Assembly: GCA_050953285.1 (NCBI GenBank)
Contig: JBMNMK010000002.1
Coordinates: forward strand, 372,001 to 436,000
DNA: 64,000 nucleotides
From: Olsenella_K sp050953285
GTDB lineage: Bacteria; Actinomycetota; Coriobacteriia; Coriobacteriales; Atopobiaceae
Direction of reading: 5' to 3'
Part shown: piece by piece, positions 53,010 through 61,291 of the stretch
How positions within the stretch are numbered: the first letter of the stretch is position 1
Layout of the letters: each line of letters opens with the position of its first letter
Position numbers and translations under genes: made by a program
Notes under the pieces: generated by a model
Databases searched by the model: none
What the model saw: the letters and a program-made list of their open reading frames with translations, nothing else
Told to the model about the DNA's origin: nothing

Positions 53010-53012
53010 AAA

Positions 53013-53840
53013 ATGGCTGAGAATAACAATGCCTCCACGGAGCCTATCATCTTCTTGGATGATATCTACGTTACCTTTAGAACGCGCACGGGCTCGCTGC
53101 TTCATCCCAACCTGGTACATGCAGTGCAGGGCGTTACAGTCAAGCTCATGCCTGGCGAGACCATCGGTATTGTCGGCGAGTCTGGCTGCGGCAAGTCCAC
53201 CACGGCCAACGTGATGTGTGGACTGCAATCGCCAACTAAAGGCAAGGTCTACTTCATGGGGACAGATGTCACCAAGCGTACGGCAGATCTGCGCAAGAAG
53301 ATCGGCCGTGTGGTTTCTGTTGTCTTCCAAGATCCTGCCACGGCGCTGAATCCGCGCATGATTGTGCACGACCAGCTCCTGGACCCGCTTCTGGTCCACA
53401 AGGTAGGATCTTCGGCAGAGCAAGAGAAGCGCATCAATGAACTCATTGAGCTTGTTGGATTGCCGCACTCCGCTCTGCGGGCACTGCCAGGTCAGCTTTC
53501 GGGTGGTCAGCGTCAGCGCGTTGCTATTGCACGTGCTATGTCGCTCGACCCTAAGGCGATTATCGCAGATGAACCTACGTCTGCTTTGGATGTATCTGTA
53601 CGAGCTCAAATCCTCAACCTCTTGACGGATCTCAAGCATGAGCTTGGTCTTTCCATGATCTTTATCAGCCATGATATTCAAACAGTGCGCTATATCTCAG
53701 ATCGCATCATTGTTATGAATCATGGACAAATCATGGAACAAGGTCCTGCAAAGCAGGTCTTTGAGAACCCTCAAGATGCCTACACAAAGACACTTCTAGG
53801 CGCTGCACCATCGCTTCTTCATCCAAAGCTCGGGCAATAG
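53013..53840 (+). CDS. ABC transporter ATP-binding protein, DppF type (second importer)
   Basis: This 275-residue ATPase has Walker A GESGCGKS, signature LSGGQRQR, Walker B IIADEPTSALD and ISHD. It is about 80 residues shorter than the DppF of the first operon because it stops after the nucleotide-binding domain and lacks the cysteine-containing C-terminal extension. It should form a heterodimer with the ATPase half of the fused subunit. A terminator follows it, then nanA. Confidence 0.92.
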   Translation: MAENNNASTEPIIFLDDIYVTFRTRTGSLLHPNLVHAVQGVTVKLMPGETIGIVGESGCGKSTTANVMCGLQSPTKGKVYFMGTDVTKRTADLRKKIGRVVSVVFQDPATALNPRMIVHDQLLDPLLVHKVGSSAEQEKRINELIELVGLPHSALRALPGQLSGGQRQRVAIARAMSLDPKAIIADEPTSALDVSVRAQILNLLTDLKHELGLSMIFISHDIQTVRYISDRIIVMNHGQIMEQGPAKQVFENPQDAYTKTLLGAAPSLLHPKLGQ

Positions 53841-53848
53841 TACGCATG

Positions 53849-53883
53849 GGAGCGCCTCAATGTAGCGGGGCGCTCCTTTCTTA
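53849..53883 (+). terminator. Terminator after the second importer
   Basis: GGAGCGCC (53849-53856) pairs with GGCGCTCC (53869-53876), followed by TTTCTTATT. The nan genes downstream would need read-through or their own promoter; TTGAAC at 53884 with CATTAG 16 bases on is a weak candidate. Confidence 0.75.
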
Positions 53884-53941
53884 TTGAACTATCGTTATGC
53901 CGCACCATTAGAGGTGTAGTCAAAACAAAGGAGAAAAAAAG

Positions 53942-54862
53942 ATGTCCCAGTTCAAGATCTCAGGTGTCGTGCCACCTGTGGTAGTCCCTGATACTCCCGA
54001 TTTAACACTTGATGTGCCTTCGTTTGAGCGTCTCATAAACCGCATGATCGATGCAGGTGTTGACGGGCTGTTTTTCCTGGGTTCGTCCGGTGAGGTTGCC
54101 TTCTCAAAAGATGAGCGCCGAGATGCGGTCTTGAAAGAAGCAGTCCGAATTGTGGACCACCGCGTCCCTGTGCTCGCAGGCATCATTGATACCGAGACCG
54201 AGCGTGTGATTGAGCAGGGTAAGCGTGCCCTGGCCATCGGCGTAGATGCACTGGTGGCAACGGCGCCGTTCTATGCGCTGGGCACCATGGATGATGTAGC
54301 CAACCACTTCCGTCTGGTACATGAGGCGCTCGAAGCTCCGCTGTTTGCCTACGACATTCCTGTGTGCGTCCACACCAAGCTTCCCTGGAAGCTGCTCATT
54401 GAGCTCGGTAAAGAGGGCGTGCTCCAAGGCGTTAAGGATTCCTCGGGAGATGACATCAGCTTCCGTTACCTCTGCGCTGCAAATGAGAAGGCGGGCCATC
54501 CCTTAAGCATTCTCTCCGGCCATGAAATGGTGGTTGACTGCGCATATCTCTCTGGCGCTGACGGATCCGTGCCGGGCCTTGCCAACGTTGAGCCTGCGGG
54601 CTATGTGCGCATGTGGAAGGCTGCCCAGGCTAAGGACTGGGAGACTGCACGTAAGGAGCAGGAGCGTATCAACGAGATCAGCCACATCTTTGATGTGACC
54701 ACTGGTGTTGGTGGCTTTGGCGCTGGCGTCGGTGCCTTTAAAACAGCGCTGACCCTTATGGGCATCTTCTCGTCCAACACGATGCTGCCTCCAGTTAAGC
54801 CCCTTGAGGGAGAAAACGTTGAGGCCATACGTAAGGTCTTACAGGACAACGGCCTCCTGTAA
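53942..54862 (+). CDS. nanA: N-acetylneuraminate lyase-like aldolase (DapA/NanA family)
   Basis: The 306-residue TIM-barrel aldolase probably splits N-acetylneuraminate into ManNAc and pyruvate. The Schiff-base Lys165 (GVKDSSGD) and Tyr137 (FAYDIP) fall at the same positions as in E. coli NanA. The carboxylate-binding motif reads GSSGE (47-51), against GSTGE in typical lyases. The family also includes dihydrodipicolinate synthase and sugar-acid aldolases, so sequence alone is not decisive. The downstream nanK and nanE genes make the lyase call strong. The ATG at 53942 follows GGAG. Confidence 0.85.
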   Translation: MSQFKISGVVPPVVVPDTPDLTLDVPSFERLINRMIDAGVDGLFFLGSSGEVAFSKDERRDAVLKEAVRIVDHRVPVLAGIIDTETERVIEQGKRALAIGVDALVATAPFYALGTMDDVANHFRLVHEALEAPLFAYDIPVCVHTKLPWKLLIELGKEGVLQGVKDSSGDDISFRYLCAANEKAGHPLSILSGHEMVVDCAYLSGADGSVPGLANVEPAGYVRMWKAAQAKDWETARKEQERINEISHIFDVTTGVGGFGAGVGAFKTALTLMGIFSSNTMLPPVKPLEGENVEAIRKVLQDNGLL

Positions 54863-54902
54863 TCCTCTAAGTAGCATCTCCAGATAACAAAGGATAGTTC
54901 CC

Positions 54903-55865
54903 ATGTCAGTCCAACGTATTGTTGCCCTCGATATTGGGGGTACCAAAATTGCTTCTGCTCTAGTTGTGCTCGAAGATGGCCGGAAGCCTCAGCTTCAGGC
55001 GTTAGGAAAGATCCCCACCGAGGCCAAGCTGGGGGGCGAGAAGGTCTTGGCCAATGCTCTGGCCTCCGTCCGCCGCGTAATTGAGGCTACGGGCGAGAAG
55101 ATCGACGGCATTGGCGTCTCGTCTGCTGGAGTCATTGACCCCCAATCCGGCGATGTCACCTATGCCAACGAAATCATGCCTGGCTGGGGTGGCACGCACC
55201 TGGGCGCAGAGCTCACGCGTGAGTTTGGGCTTTCTGCCAAGGTCATGAACGACGTCCATGCCCATGCGTTGGGAGAAGCACGCTGGGGCGCGGGCAGAGG
55301 AACCAAGAACTGCCTGGTTGTCGCCGTTGGTACCGGTATCGGCGGCGCGGTTGTGATAGATGGCAAGATCCTTCTGGGCAAGCACAATGAGGCTGGCCAC
55401 ATAGGCCATGTATCCTGCAGCGATGCGCAAGGTATTCCGTGTTCGTGCGGAGCTTGTGGACATCTTGAGCCTATAGCCGCAGGCCCGGGCATCATTGCGC
55501 GCTATGTGGAGCTCGGCGGGAACGCCATAGACGACACGGGCGCTCCGGTAGATGGCGCCATCATTGACCAGCGCGCTCAGGCAGGAGATGAGCTGGCTCG
55601 CAAGGCAGAGGCTCGAAGTGGCCATGCCTTGGGTGAGGTATTGGGCAGCATGTGCAACATGCTTGACCCAGACTGTATTATCTTGTCTGGCTCTGTTGCC
55701 CAGTGTGGAGACGCGTGGCATACAGCCCTTGATGATGGCTGGAAGGAATCTGTCATGCCGCCTGTTGCAAACACGCCGGTGATGTCCGGTGAGCTCGGTG
55801 GCAACGCTCCGCTCATCGGCGCGGCAGAAAACGTCATTAATTCCGGATTTTTGGATCTTGAATAG
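54903..55865 (+). CDS. nanK: ROK-family kinase, probable N-acetylmannosamine kinase
   Basis: The 320-residue sugar kinase has the ATP loop ALDIGGTKIASALV, the catalytic Asp in VMNDVHAHALGEA, the glycine-rich VVAVGTGIGGAVV, and the ROK zinc motif CSCGACGHLEPIAAG. ROK kinases include glucokinases and NanK. Position between nanA and nanE points to phosphorylation of ManNAc. It starts 40 bases after nanA and ends 8 bases before nanE. Confidence 0.87.
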   Translation: MSVQRIVALDIGGTKIASALVVLEDGRKPQLQALGKIPTEAKLGGEKVLANALASVRRVIEATGEKIDGIGVSSAGVIDPQSGDVTYANEIMPGWGGTHLGAELTREFGLSAKVMNDVHAHALGEARWGAGRGTKNCLVVAVGTGIGGAVVIDGKILLGKHNEAGHIGHVSCSDAQGIPCSCGACGHLEPIAAGPGIIARYVELGGNAIDDTGAPVDGAIIDQRAQAGDELARKAEARSGHALGEVLGSMCNMLDPDCIILSGSVAQCGDAWHTALDDGWKESVMPPVANTPVMSGELGGNAPLIGAAENVINSGFLDLE

Positions 55866-55873
55866 GGGGCACC

Positions 55874-56563
55874 ATGGAGATTTCACCGCTTGTTGAGTCT
55901 CTCAAAGGCAAGCTTATCGTGAGCGTCCAGGCTTATCCTGGTGAGCCTCTGCGCCATCCAGAGACCATGGCTCAGATGGCGCAAGCGTGTGAGGAGGGCG
56001 GCGCTGCAGCAATTCGCTGCCAAGGGCTCTCTGACATCGCTGCTATAAAGGGGAGGGTGGAGATTCCCGTGATTGGCCTTTGGAAAGAAGGCCATGAGGG
56101 CGTCTACATCACCCCTACCTTGCGCCATGCCATTGCCTGCGTGAATGCCGGCGCCGACGTGGTGGCATTAGACGCAACCGATCGTCCTCGCCCAGATGGC
56201 AGGACCTTTGAAGAGACGGTAGCAGCGCTGCGCGCGCAGTGCGATACCCTCATCATGGCTGACTGCATGACCATAGAGGATATCCGCCGCGGTGTTGCAG
56301 CAGGTTGTGATTTGGTATCGACGACGCTGAGCCACAACAAAGCAGCTATTGACACTACGCTGGAAGATGGTCCAGATATTGCCCTGCTCAAGCAGGCAAC
56401 AGATGAGTTCTCTGGGTTGCCAATCGTCTGTGAAGGACACGTTCACACACCGCAAGATGGTGCTCAAGCCATAGCGGCAGGCGCATGGGCGGTGGTCGTG
56501 GGTACGGGCATTACGCACCCCACCAGCCTGACCAAGTGGTTTAAAGCAGCGATCGAGGGCTAG
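55874..56563 (+). CDS. nanE: N-acetylmannosamine-6-phosphate 2-epimerase
   Basis: NanE converts ManNAc-6-P to GlcNAc-6-P. The 229-residue TIM barrel has the family motifs KLIVSVQAYPGEPL, AIRCQGLSDIAAIK, PVIGLWKEGHEGVYITPT, VALDATDRPRPDG, and the phosphate site CEGHVHTPQDGAQA. It completes a three-gene sialic acid pathway. The next enzymes, NagA and NagB, are not in the window. A strong terminator follows. Confidence 0.95.
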   Translation: MEISPLVESLKGKLIVSVQAYPGEPLRHPETMAQMAQACEEGGAAAIRCQGLSDIAAIKGRVEIPVIGLWKEGHEGVYITPTLRHAIACVNAGADVVALDATDRPRPDGRTFEETVAALRAQCDTLIMADCMTIEDIRRGVAAGCDLVSTTLSHNKAAIDTTLEDGPDIALLKQATDEFSGLPIVCEGHVHTPQDGAQAIAAGAWAVVVGTGITHPTSLTKWFKAAIEG

Positions 56564-56650
56564 AAGCGGCAGGAGTCCTTTCTCGCCCAGGCGCTTCTCG
56601 TCCAAATGTTGCTGAGCCGGGTGCTTATCGTACCGAAGTGTCTGTGTTTT

Positions 56651-56696
56651 GCGCTTCATGTCCCCGTCCAGACAAGGGGACATGAGGCGCGTTTTG
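56651..56696 (+). terminator. Terminator of the nan operon
   Basis: GCGCTTCATGTCCCC (56651-56665) pairs with GGGGACATGAGGCGC (56676-56690), with one mismatch, followed by GTTTTG. Confidence 0.85.
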
Positions 56697-56702
56697 TATA
56701 CT
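56697..56702 (+). promoter_or_regulatory. -10 element of the rapZ-whiA promoter
   Basis: TATACT immediately after the nan terminator. A transcript would begin near 56709, which rules out the ATG at 56707 as the rapZ start. No clear -35 is visible. Confidence 0.45.
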
Positions 56703-56742
56703 GAGGATGCTGGGGACCATCAGCTACGTGAGGAAGGTGCTC

Positions 56743-57687
56743 ATGAGTCCATATGCAGGCGTCTCGGAGTTTGTTCAGGATGCAGCTAATGTGCCCGATG
56801 TTGTAATTATTACTGGCATGTCGGGCAGTGGCAGGACGCAGGCCATGCATGCACTGGAAGACATGGGATATTTTTGCATAGATAACTTGCCGCCGCGCCT
56901 CATCTTGCAGCTGGCGGATCTGGTGGGCATCAACACTGGTGTGGGACGCCATCTCTGCGTGTCGTGTGATCTGCGCTCACAGGGCCTCTTTGATGAGCTG
57001 ACCGACGTCTTGCGCGAGTTGCCAGAGCATGAGCTGAGCTACAAGATGGTCTTTCTGGACTGCTCCACCCAGGAGCTCATGCGGCGCTATAACGAGAATC
57101 GCCGCAGACATCCCATAGCGCTTTCCGGAGAGTCCTTAGAGCACGCCATAGAGCGTGAGCGCAAGCAGCTGGCAAGTGTGCGGCAAGCGTCTGACGTGGT
57201 GATTGATACCTCCCATATGCTGGCAAAAGAGCTGCGACACCGGATGGGTGAGGCCTTCTCTGCACTGGGAGAGAAGCAGCTCTTGGAAGTCAATGTCTTC
57301 TCGTTTGGATTTAAGTACGGTATGCCGCAAGAGGCAGATCTCATGATTGATGCACGTTTCTTGGAAAATCCCTACTACGATCCAGAGATGCGACGTCTGA
57401 CGGGCTTGGATGATAAGGTAAGGAATTTTGTGCTTGATCAAAAGATCACCCAAGACTTCTTGGCAGCTTGGTTTCAGATGCTTGATTGTGTGTTACCGGG
57501 CTATATCAAGGAAGGCAAGTCGCGCATGAGCGTAGCGGTAGGCTGTACGGGTGGTCAACACAGAAGCGTGGCGTTGGCGGTAGAAACCGCCAGGCACCTG
57601 CGTGAGGCGGGCTATCATGTGGCACTCTCTCACAGAGATATTGCCCGCGCAGACGTCAGTCCAGATTCCAAAGCGGCCAAGCTTTAG
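56743..57687 (+). CDS. rapZ: RapZ/YvcJ-type P-loop nucleotide-binding protein
   Basis: This is a 314-residue member of the RapZ family, in which RapZ of enterobacteria is an RNase adapter and YvcJ of Bacillus a GTPase-like regulator. The Walker A is GMSGSGRT (residues 25-32), with Arg in place of the usual Lys. The rest is typical: MGYFCIDNLPP, FLDCSTQELMRRYNENRRRHP, SFGFKYGMPQEADLMIDARFL, and the C-terminal GCTGGQHRSVALA. The ATG at 56743 has AGGAAGG upstream. It precedes whiA by 36 bases; the usual yvcK between them is missing. Confidence 0.93.
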   Translation: MSPYAGVSEFVQDAANVPDVVIITGMSGSGRTQAMHALEDMGYFCIDNLPPRLILQLADLVGINTGVGRHLCVSCDLRSQGLFDELTDVLRELPEHELSYKMVFLDCSTQELMRRYNENRRRHPIALSGESLEHAIERERKQLASVRQASDVVIDTSHMLAKELRHRMGEAFSALGEKQLLEVNVFSFGFKYGMPQEADLMIDARFLENPYYDPEMRRLTGLDDKVRNFVLDQKITQDFLAAWFQMLDCVLPGYIKEGKSRMSVAVGCTGGQHRSVALAVETARHLREAGYHVALSHRDIARADVSPDSKAAKL

Positions 57688-57723
57688 TGGCACTAGGCCA
57701 TAACTTCTAGGGGCGATAAGAAC

Positions 57724-58656
57724 GTGTCATTTACTGCTGAGGTCAAAGATGAGCTGTCTCGCATAGATGGCTCCTGTCCTGCGTGTGCGTATGCTGAGCT
57801 CTCGGCCCTAATGCGCATCTGCGGAACCCTCTCTCTTACACGAGGAGCTCAATTCTCTTTGCGCATCTCTACCGAAACCGGCTCTGTTGCACGTACGGTG
57901 ATTAAACTCGCGCATGAGCTTTTGGACCTGGAGACGCTCTTGACGGTACGCCGTTCGGTACTGCATAAAACACGCAATTACCTTATAGAGATTCCTGAGC
58001 AAGAAGGGCTTACGCAAAAACTCATAGAGCTGGGGATACTCAACAGCCAAGGCGGCCTTATGGCGGGCGTTCCGGTGCATCTTCTCACCAAAACATGCTG
58101 TCGGAAAGCATTTGTACGCGGTGCTTTTATGGCAGGCGGCTTTATAGCAGATCCGCGCGGAGACTTTCATCTTGAGATTGCGGTGGTGGGGGAGCAGTTT
58201 GCAGAAGGGCTCAAAGATGTTTTGGCGCAGGTAGGCATAGAAGCGCGTCTTAATCATCGTCGTGGGGCCTTTGTGCTCTATCTCAAAAGTTTTGACGACG
58301 TGGAGCGCATGCTCACGCTTATGGGCGCCGAGCGCTCGGCCTATACCGTAAGCCGAGTGCGTCAGCTCAAATCCGTAAAAAACGATGTTCAGCGCCGCGT
58401 TAACGCAGAGATCGCCAATCAGGCTCGGCAGATGGGGGCGGCGCTTGACCAGCGTCTTCTTGTTGAGCGGGCGAGAAAAACAGTGGGACTTTCGGCTCTT
58501 TCTCCTGCTGTGAGGGAGTTCTGTGAGCTTAGGGAGCGCTTTCCTGATGCATCCTTGGCAGAGCTGGGAGAGCGAGCACATCCCGCAGCCAGCAAGTCGG
58601 CCATGTACCATCGCTTGCTGCGCCTTGAGCGCGCGGTAAAGGACGCAGAAGAATAG
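57724..58656 (+). CDS. whiA: WhiA sporulation/cell-division regulator homologue
   Basis: WhiA binds DNA and affects cell division genes in Gram-positive bacteria. The 310-residue protein has an N-terminal degenerate LAGLIDADG-like fold (CCRKAFVRGAFMAGGFIADPRGDFHLEI) and a C-terminal helix-turn-helix region (LGERAHPAASKSAMYHRLLRL). FTAEVKDELSRI at the start is the family signature. The start codon is GTG at 57724. It lies directly after rapZ. Confidence 0.95.
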   Translation: MSFTAEVKDELSRIDGSCPACAYAELSALMRICGTLSLTRGAQFSLRISTETGSVARTVIKLAHELLDLETLLTVRRSVLHKTRNYLIEIPEQEGLTQKLIELGILNSQGGLMAGVPVHLLTKTCCRKAFVRGAFMAGGFIADPRGDFHLEIAVVGEQFAEGLKDVLAQVGIEARLNHRRGAFVLYLKSFDDVERMLTLMGAERSAYTVSRVRQLKSVKNDVQRRVNAEIANQARQMGAALDQRLLVERARKTVGLSALSPAVREFCELRERFPDASLAELGERAHPAASKSAMYHRLLRLERAVKDAEE

Positions 58657-58794
58657 CGTGAGGCATGTGGCTCAACTATCCAGAAGGCATCCGTTTATTC
58701 GATAAATCCTACCGTATGGCATAAAAGTTGCGCCTTTTGTCGTGCGTGTCTTGACTTATGAAGAATTAACCGTGATTTATCCTGGTTGTCCATG

Positions 58795-58861
58795 ATTCTC
58801 AGTACAACCACCGGTGGACGCTGCACTAAGAAGCGCAGCTCATAGGTGGTTTCTTGAGAAT
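58795..58861 (+). other. Long three-part hairpin upstream of gap
   Basis: Three stems are in register: ATTCTCA (58795) with TGAGAAT (58855), AACCACC (58806) with GGTGGTT (58845), and GCTGC (58820) with GCAGC (58835). The apical loop is 10 bases. No T-run follows, so it is more likely a regulatory leader or protein site than a terminator. Confidence 0.65.
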
Positions 58862-58912
58862 TATTGTGCTATGCATTCGCCGTCTTCAAGAATAAAGCTC
58901 ACGGTTTCTGGC

Positions 58913-58918
58913 TATACT
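58913..58918 (+). promoter_or_regulatory. -10 element of a gap promoter
   Basis: TATACT in the context GGCTATACTGA, similar to the -10 context before rapZ. The -35 is poor, so activation or an extended element may be needed. Confidence 0.4.
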
Positions 58919-58980
58919 GAAGCAAGAAGGCAAAGACCCATCTGGGGATCGGCCCTGGAGGGCTTGCGAAAGGAGTAAGC

Positions 58981-60006
58981 ATGGCAGTTAAGGTTGCAAT
59001 TAACGGCTTTGGTCGCATTGGCCGCCTGGCATTCCGCCAGATGTTCTCCCATGAAGGCACAGAGATCGTTGCTATCAACGACCTCACTTCCCCAGAGATG
59101 CTCGCTTACCTCCTGAAGTATGACTCAACGCAGGGCAACTATTCCCGCGAGCATGAGGTCACCTTCGGTGAGGATTCCATCACGGTTGATGGCAAGAAGA
59201 TCACCATCTACAAGGAGCCGGATGCCAACAACCTGCCTTGGGGCAAGCTTGGCGTAGACGTAGTTCTTGAGTGCACCGGTTTCTATACCTCAAAGGCAAA
59301 GTCCCAGGCACACCTCAACGCTGGTGCCAAGAAGGTCGTCATTTCTGCTCCTGCAGGCAATGACCTTCCCACCATCGTTTACAACGTTAACCACGAGACG
59401 CTGACTGCAGAGGACAACATCATCTCTGCTGCATCCTGCACCACTAACTGCCTGGCTCCTATGGCAAAGGGTCTCAATGACTTTGCTCCTATTGTCTCTG
59501 GCATCATGACCACCATTCACGCCTACACCGGTGACCAGATGATTCTGGATGGTCCTCAGCGCAAGGGCAACTTCCGTCGTTCCCGCGCTGGCGCAGAGAA
59601 TATTGTTCCTAACTCAACTGGCGCTGCAAAGGCCATTGGCCTGGTTCTTCCTGAGCTCAATGGCAAGCTCATTGGTGCAGCTCAGCGCGTTCCTACGCCC
59701 ACCGGCTCTCTCACTAACCTCTACGCTGTAGTCAACAAGACCGTCACCGTTGATGAGGTCAATGCTGCAATGAAGGCCTATGCAGAGACCATTCCTGAGA
59801 CCTTCGGCTACAACGAGGACCAGATTGTTTCTCGTGACATCGTTGGTGAGACCCATGGTTCCATCTTTGATACTACCCAGACCATGGTTCAGGATCTGGG
59901 CAACGGCCAGTCCCTGGTTCAGGTCACCTCTTGGTATGACAATGAGAACTCCTACACATCTCAGATGGTTCGCACCATCAAGTACTTCGAGAAGTTCGTT
60001 GCCTAA
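58981..60006 (+). CDS. gap: Glyceraldehyde-3-phosphate dehydrogenase, type I
   Basis: This glycolytic enzyme oxidises glyceraldehyde-3-phosphate to 1,3-bisphosphoglycerate with NAD. The 341-residue protein starts VKVAINGFGRIGRLAFRQ. The catalytic cysteine is in SAASCTTNCLAPMAK, with HAYTGDQMILDGP and the C-terminal WYDNENSYTSQMV. It begins at ATG 58981 after AAAGGAG. Codon choice is highly uniform, as expected of an abundant protein. It heads a glycolysis block with pgk and tpiA. Confidence 0.97.
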   Translation: MAVKVAINGFGRIGRLAFRQMFSHEGTEIVAINDLTSPEMLAYLLKYDSTQGNYSREHEVTFGEDSITVDGKKITIYKEPDANNLPWGKLGVDVVLECTGFYTSKAKSQAHLNAGAKKVVISAPAGNDLPTIVYNVNHETLTAEDNIISAASCTTNCLAPMAKGLNDFAPIVSGIMTTIHAYTGDQMILDGPQRKGNFRRSRAGAENIVPNSTGAAKAIGLVLPELNGKLIGAAQRVPTPTGSLTNLYAVVNKTVTVDEVNAAMKAYAETIPETFGYNEDQIVSRDIVGETHGSIFDTTQTMVQDLGNGQSLVQVTSWYDNENSYTSQMVRTIKYFEKFVA

Positions 60007-60028
60007 GTTTTTGCACATAAGGTAGCCC

Positions 60029-60070
60029 GAAGGGCGCGGTTGCAGCGTTTATGCCGCGGCCGCGCCCTTC
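60029..60070 (+). terminator. Hairpin between gap and pgk
   Basis: GAAGGGCGCGG (60029-60039) and CCGCGCCCTTC (60060-60070) form a perfect 11-bp stem with weak T content after it. It probably reduces read-through or protects the gap message 3' end. Confidence 0.7.
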
Positions 60071-60091
60071 TCTTGCCGGATAGGAGAGAAC

Positions 60092-61291
60092 ATGGCATTT
60101 ACCAAAAAGACCGTCCGTGATGTTGATGTCCAAGGCAAGCGTGTCTTGATGCGCGTTGACTTCAACGTGCCTCTGAAGGACGGCGCTGTGCAGGATGACA
60201 CGCGTATTCGCGCTGCTATTCCCACCATTACCTACCTCAAAGAGCACGGCGCAGGCGTCGTACTCATGAGCCACCTTGGCCGTCCTAAGGGTGACGGCTT
60301 TGAGCCTGAGCTGTCCTTGAAGCCTGCCGCAGAGAAGCTCGCAGAGCTCACGGGCTTTAAGGTTGATTTTGTTGATGACACCTACGGCGATAAGGCCGCA
60401 GCTGCCGTGGAGAAGGTTGCCCCTGGTGACATCCTCGTTCTGGAGAACGTCCGCTTTGATAAGCGCGAGAAGAAAAATGATCCAGAAATTGCAAAGAAGC
60501 TCGCCTCGTACGGTGACATCTTTGTTCTGGACGCCTTTGGCACCGCGCACCGCGCACAGGGTTCTGTCGTAGGACCTGCTGCCTATCTGCCTGCAGTTGC
60601 TGGCTTCCTGCTGGAGAAGGAGGTAGACACCCTGACCTCCATCTTTGCAGATCCCGCGCGTCCCTTTGTTGCTATCGTTGGTGGCTCTAAGGTCTCCAGC
60701 AAGATCGGCGTTCTTGACCACCTTATTGACTCTGCAGATACGCTGATCATCGGTGGTGGCATGGCCTATACCTTCTTCCTGGCAAAGGGCTACACGGTTG
60801 GTAGCTCCCTCAAGGAAGAGGACTGGGTTGAGCGCGCAAAGGAGATGCTCAAGAAGGCAGAGGAGAAGGGCGTGAAGGTCCTGCTTCCTGTGGATAACAT
60901 CGTGGCAGATCACTTTGGTGAGGATGCTACGGGTGAAGTTGTCGCATCTGATGCTATCCCTGATGACCGTATGGGCATGGACATTGGTCCTAAGACAGAG
61001 GCGCTCTTTGGTGAGGCCATCAAGGGTGCAAAAACCGTCTTCTGGAATGGTCCTATGGGCGTCTTTGAGATGGATCAGTTTGCACATGGTACTGAGGCAG
61101 TGGCGCGCGCTGTTGCTGAGGTTAAGGACATGGGTGGCACCTCCATCATCGGTGGCGGTGACTCCGTAGCTGCAATCAACAAGTTTGATCTTGCTTCCAA
61201 GATGAGCTGGATCTCCACTGGCGGCGGTGCATCCATGGAGCTCGTTGAGGGCAAGGCACTTCCTGGAGTGGAGGCGCTTCTCGATGCGTAG
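60092..61291 (+). CDS. pgk: Phosphoglycerate kinase
   Basis: Pgk makes ATP from 1,3-bisphosphoglycerate. The 399-residue protein shows the signature RVLMRVDFNVPL, MSHLGRPKGD, the basic-patch VRFDKREKKN, the central GGSKVSSKIGVL, and the nucleotide end motif GGGDSVAAI. ATG 60092 follows AGGAGAG. It overlaps tpiA by eight bases. Confidence 0.97.
   Translation: MAFTKKTVRDVDVQGKRVLMRVDFNVPLKDGAVQDDTRIRAAIPTITYLKEHGAGVVLMSHLGRPKGDGFEPELSLKPAAEKLAELTGFKVDFVDDTYGDKAAAAVEKVAPGDILVLENVRFDKREKKNDPEIAKKLASYGDIFVLDAFGTAHRAQGSVVGPAAYLPAVAGFLLEKEVDTLTSIFADPARPFVAIVGGSKVSSKIGVLDHLIDSADTLIIGGGMAYTFFLAKGYTVGSSLKEEDWVERAKEMLKKAEEKGVKVLLPVDNIVADHFGEDATGEVVASDAIPDDRMGMDIGPKTEALFGEAIKGAKTVFWNGPMGVFEMDQFAHGTEAVARAVAEVKDMGGTSIIGGGDSVAAINKFDLASKMSWISTGGGASMELVEGKALPGVEALLDA

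Larger units (their letters stand above)
58657..58980. other. Intergenic region upstream of gap
   Basis: This 324-base stretch has no gene. It holds TTGACT (58751) with no good -10 partner, the long imperfect hairpin at 58795-58861, and a -10-like TATACT at 58913-58918, which is 63 bases before the gap ATG. Confidence 0.5.
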
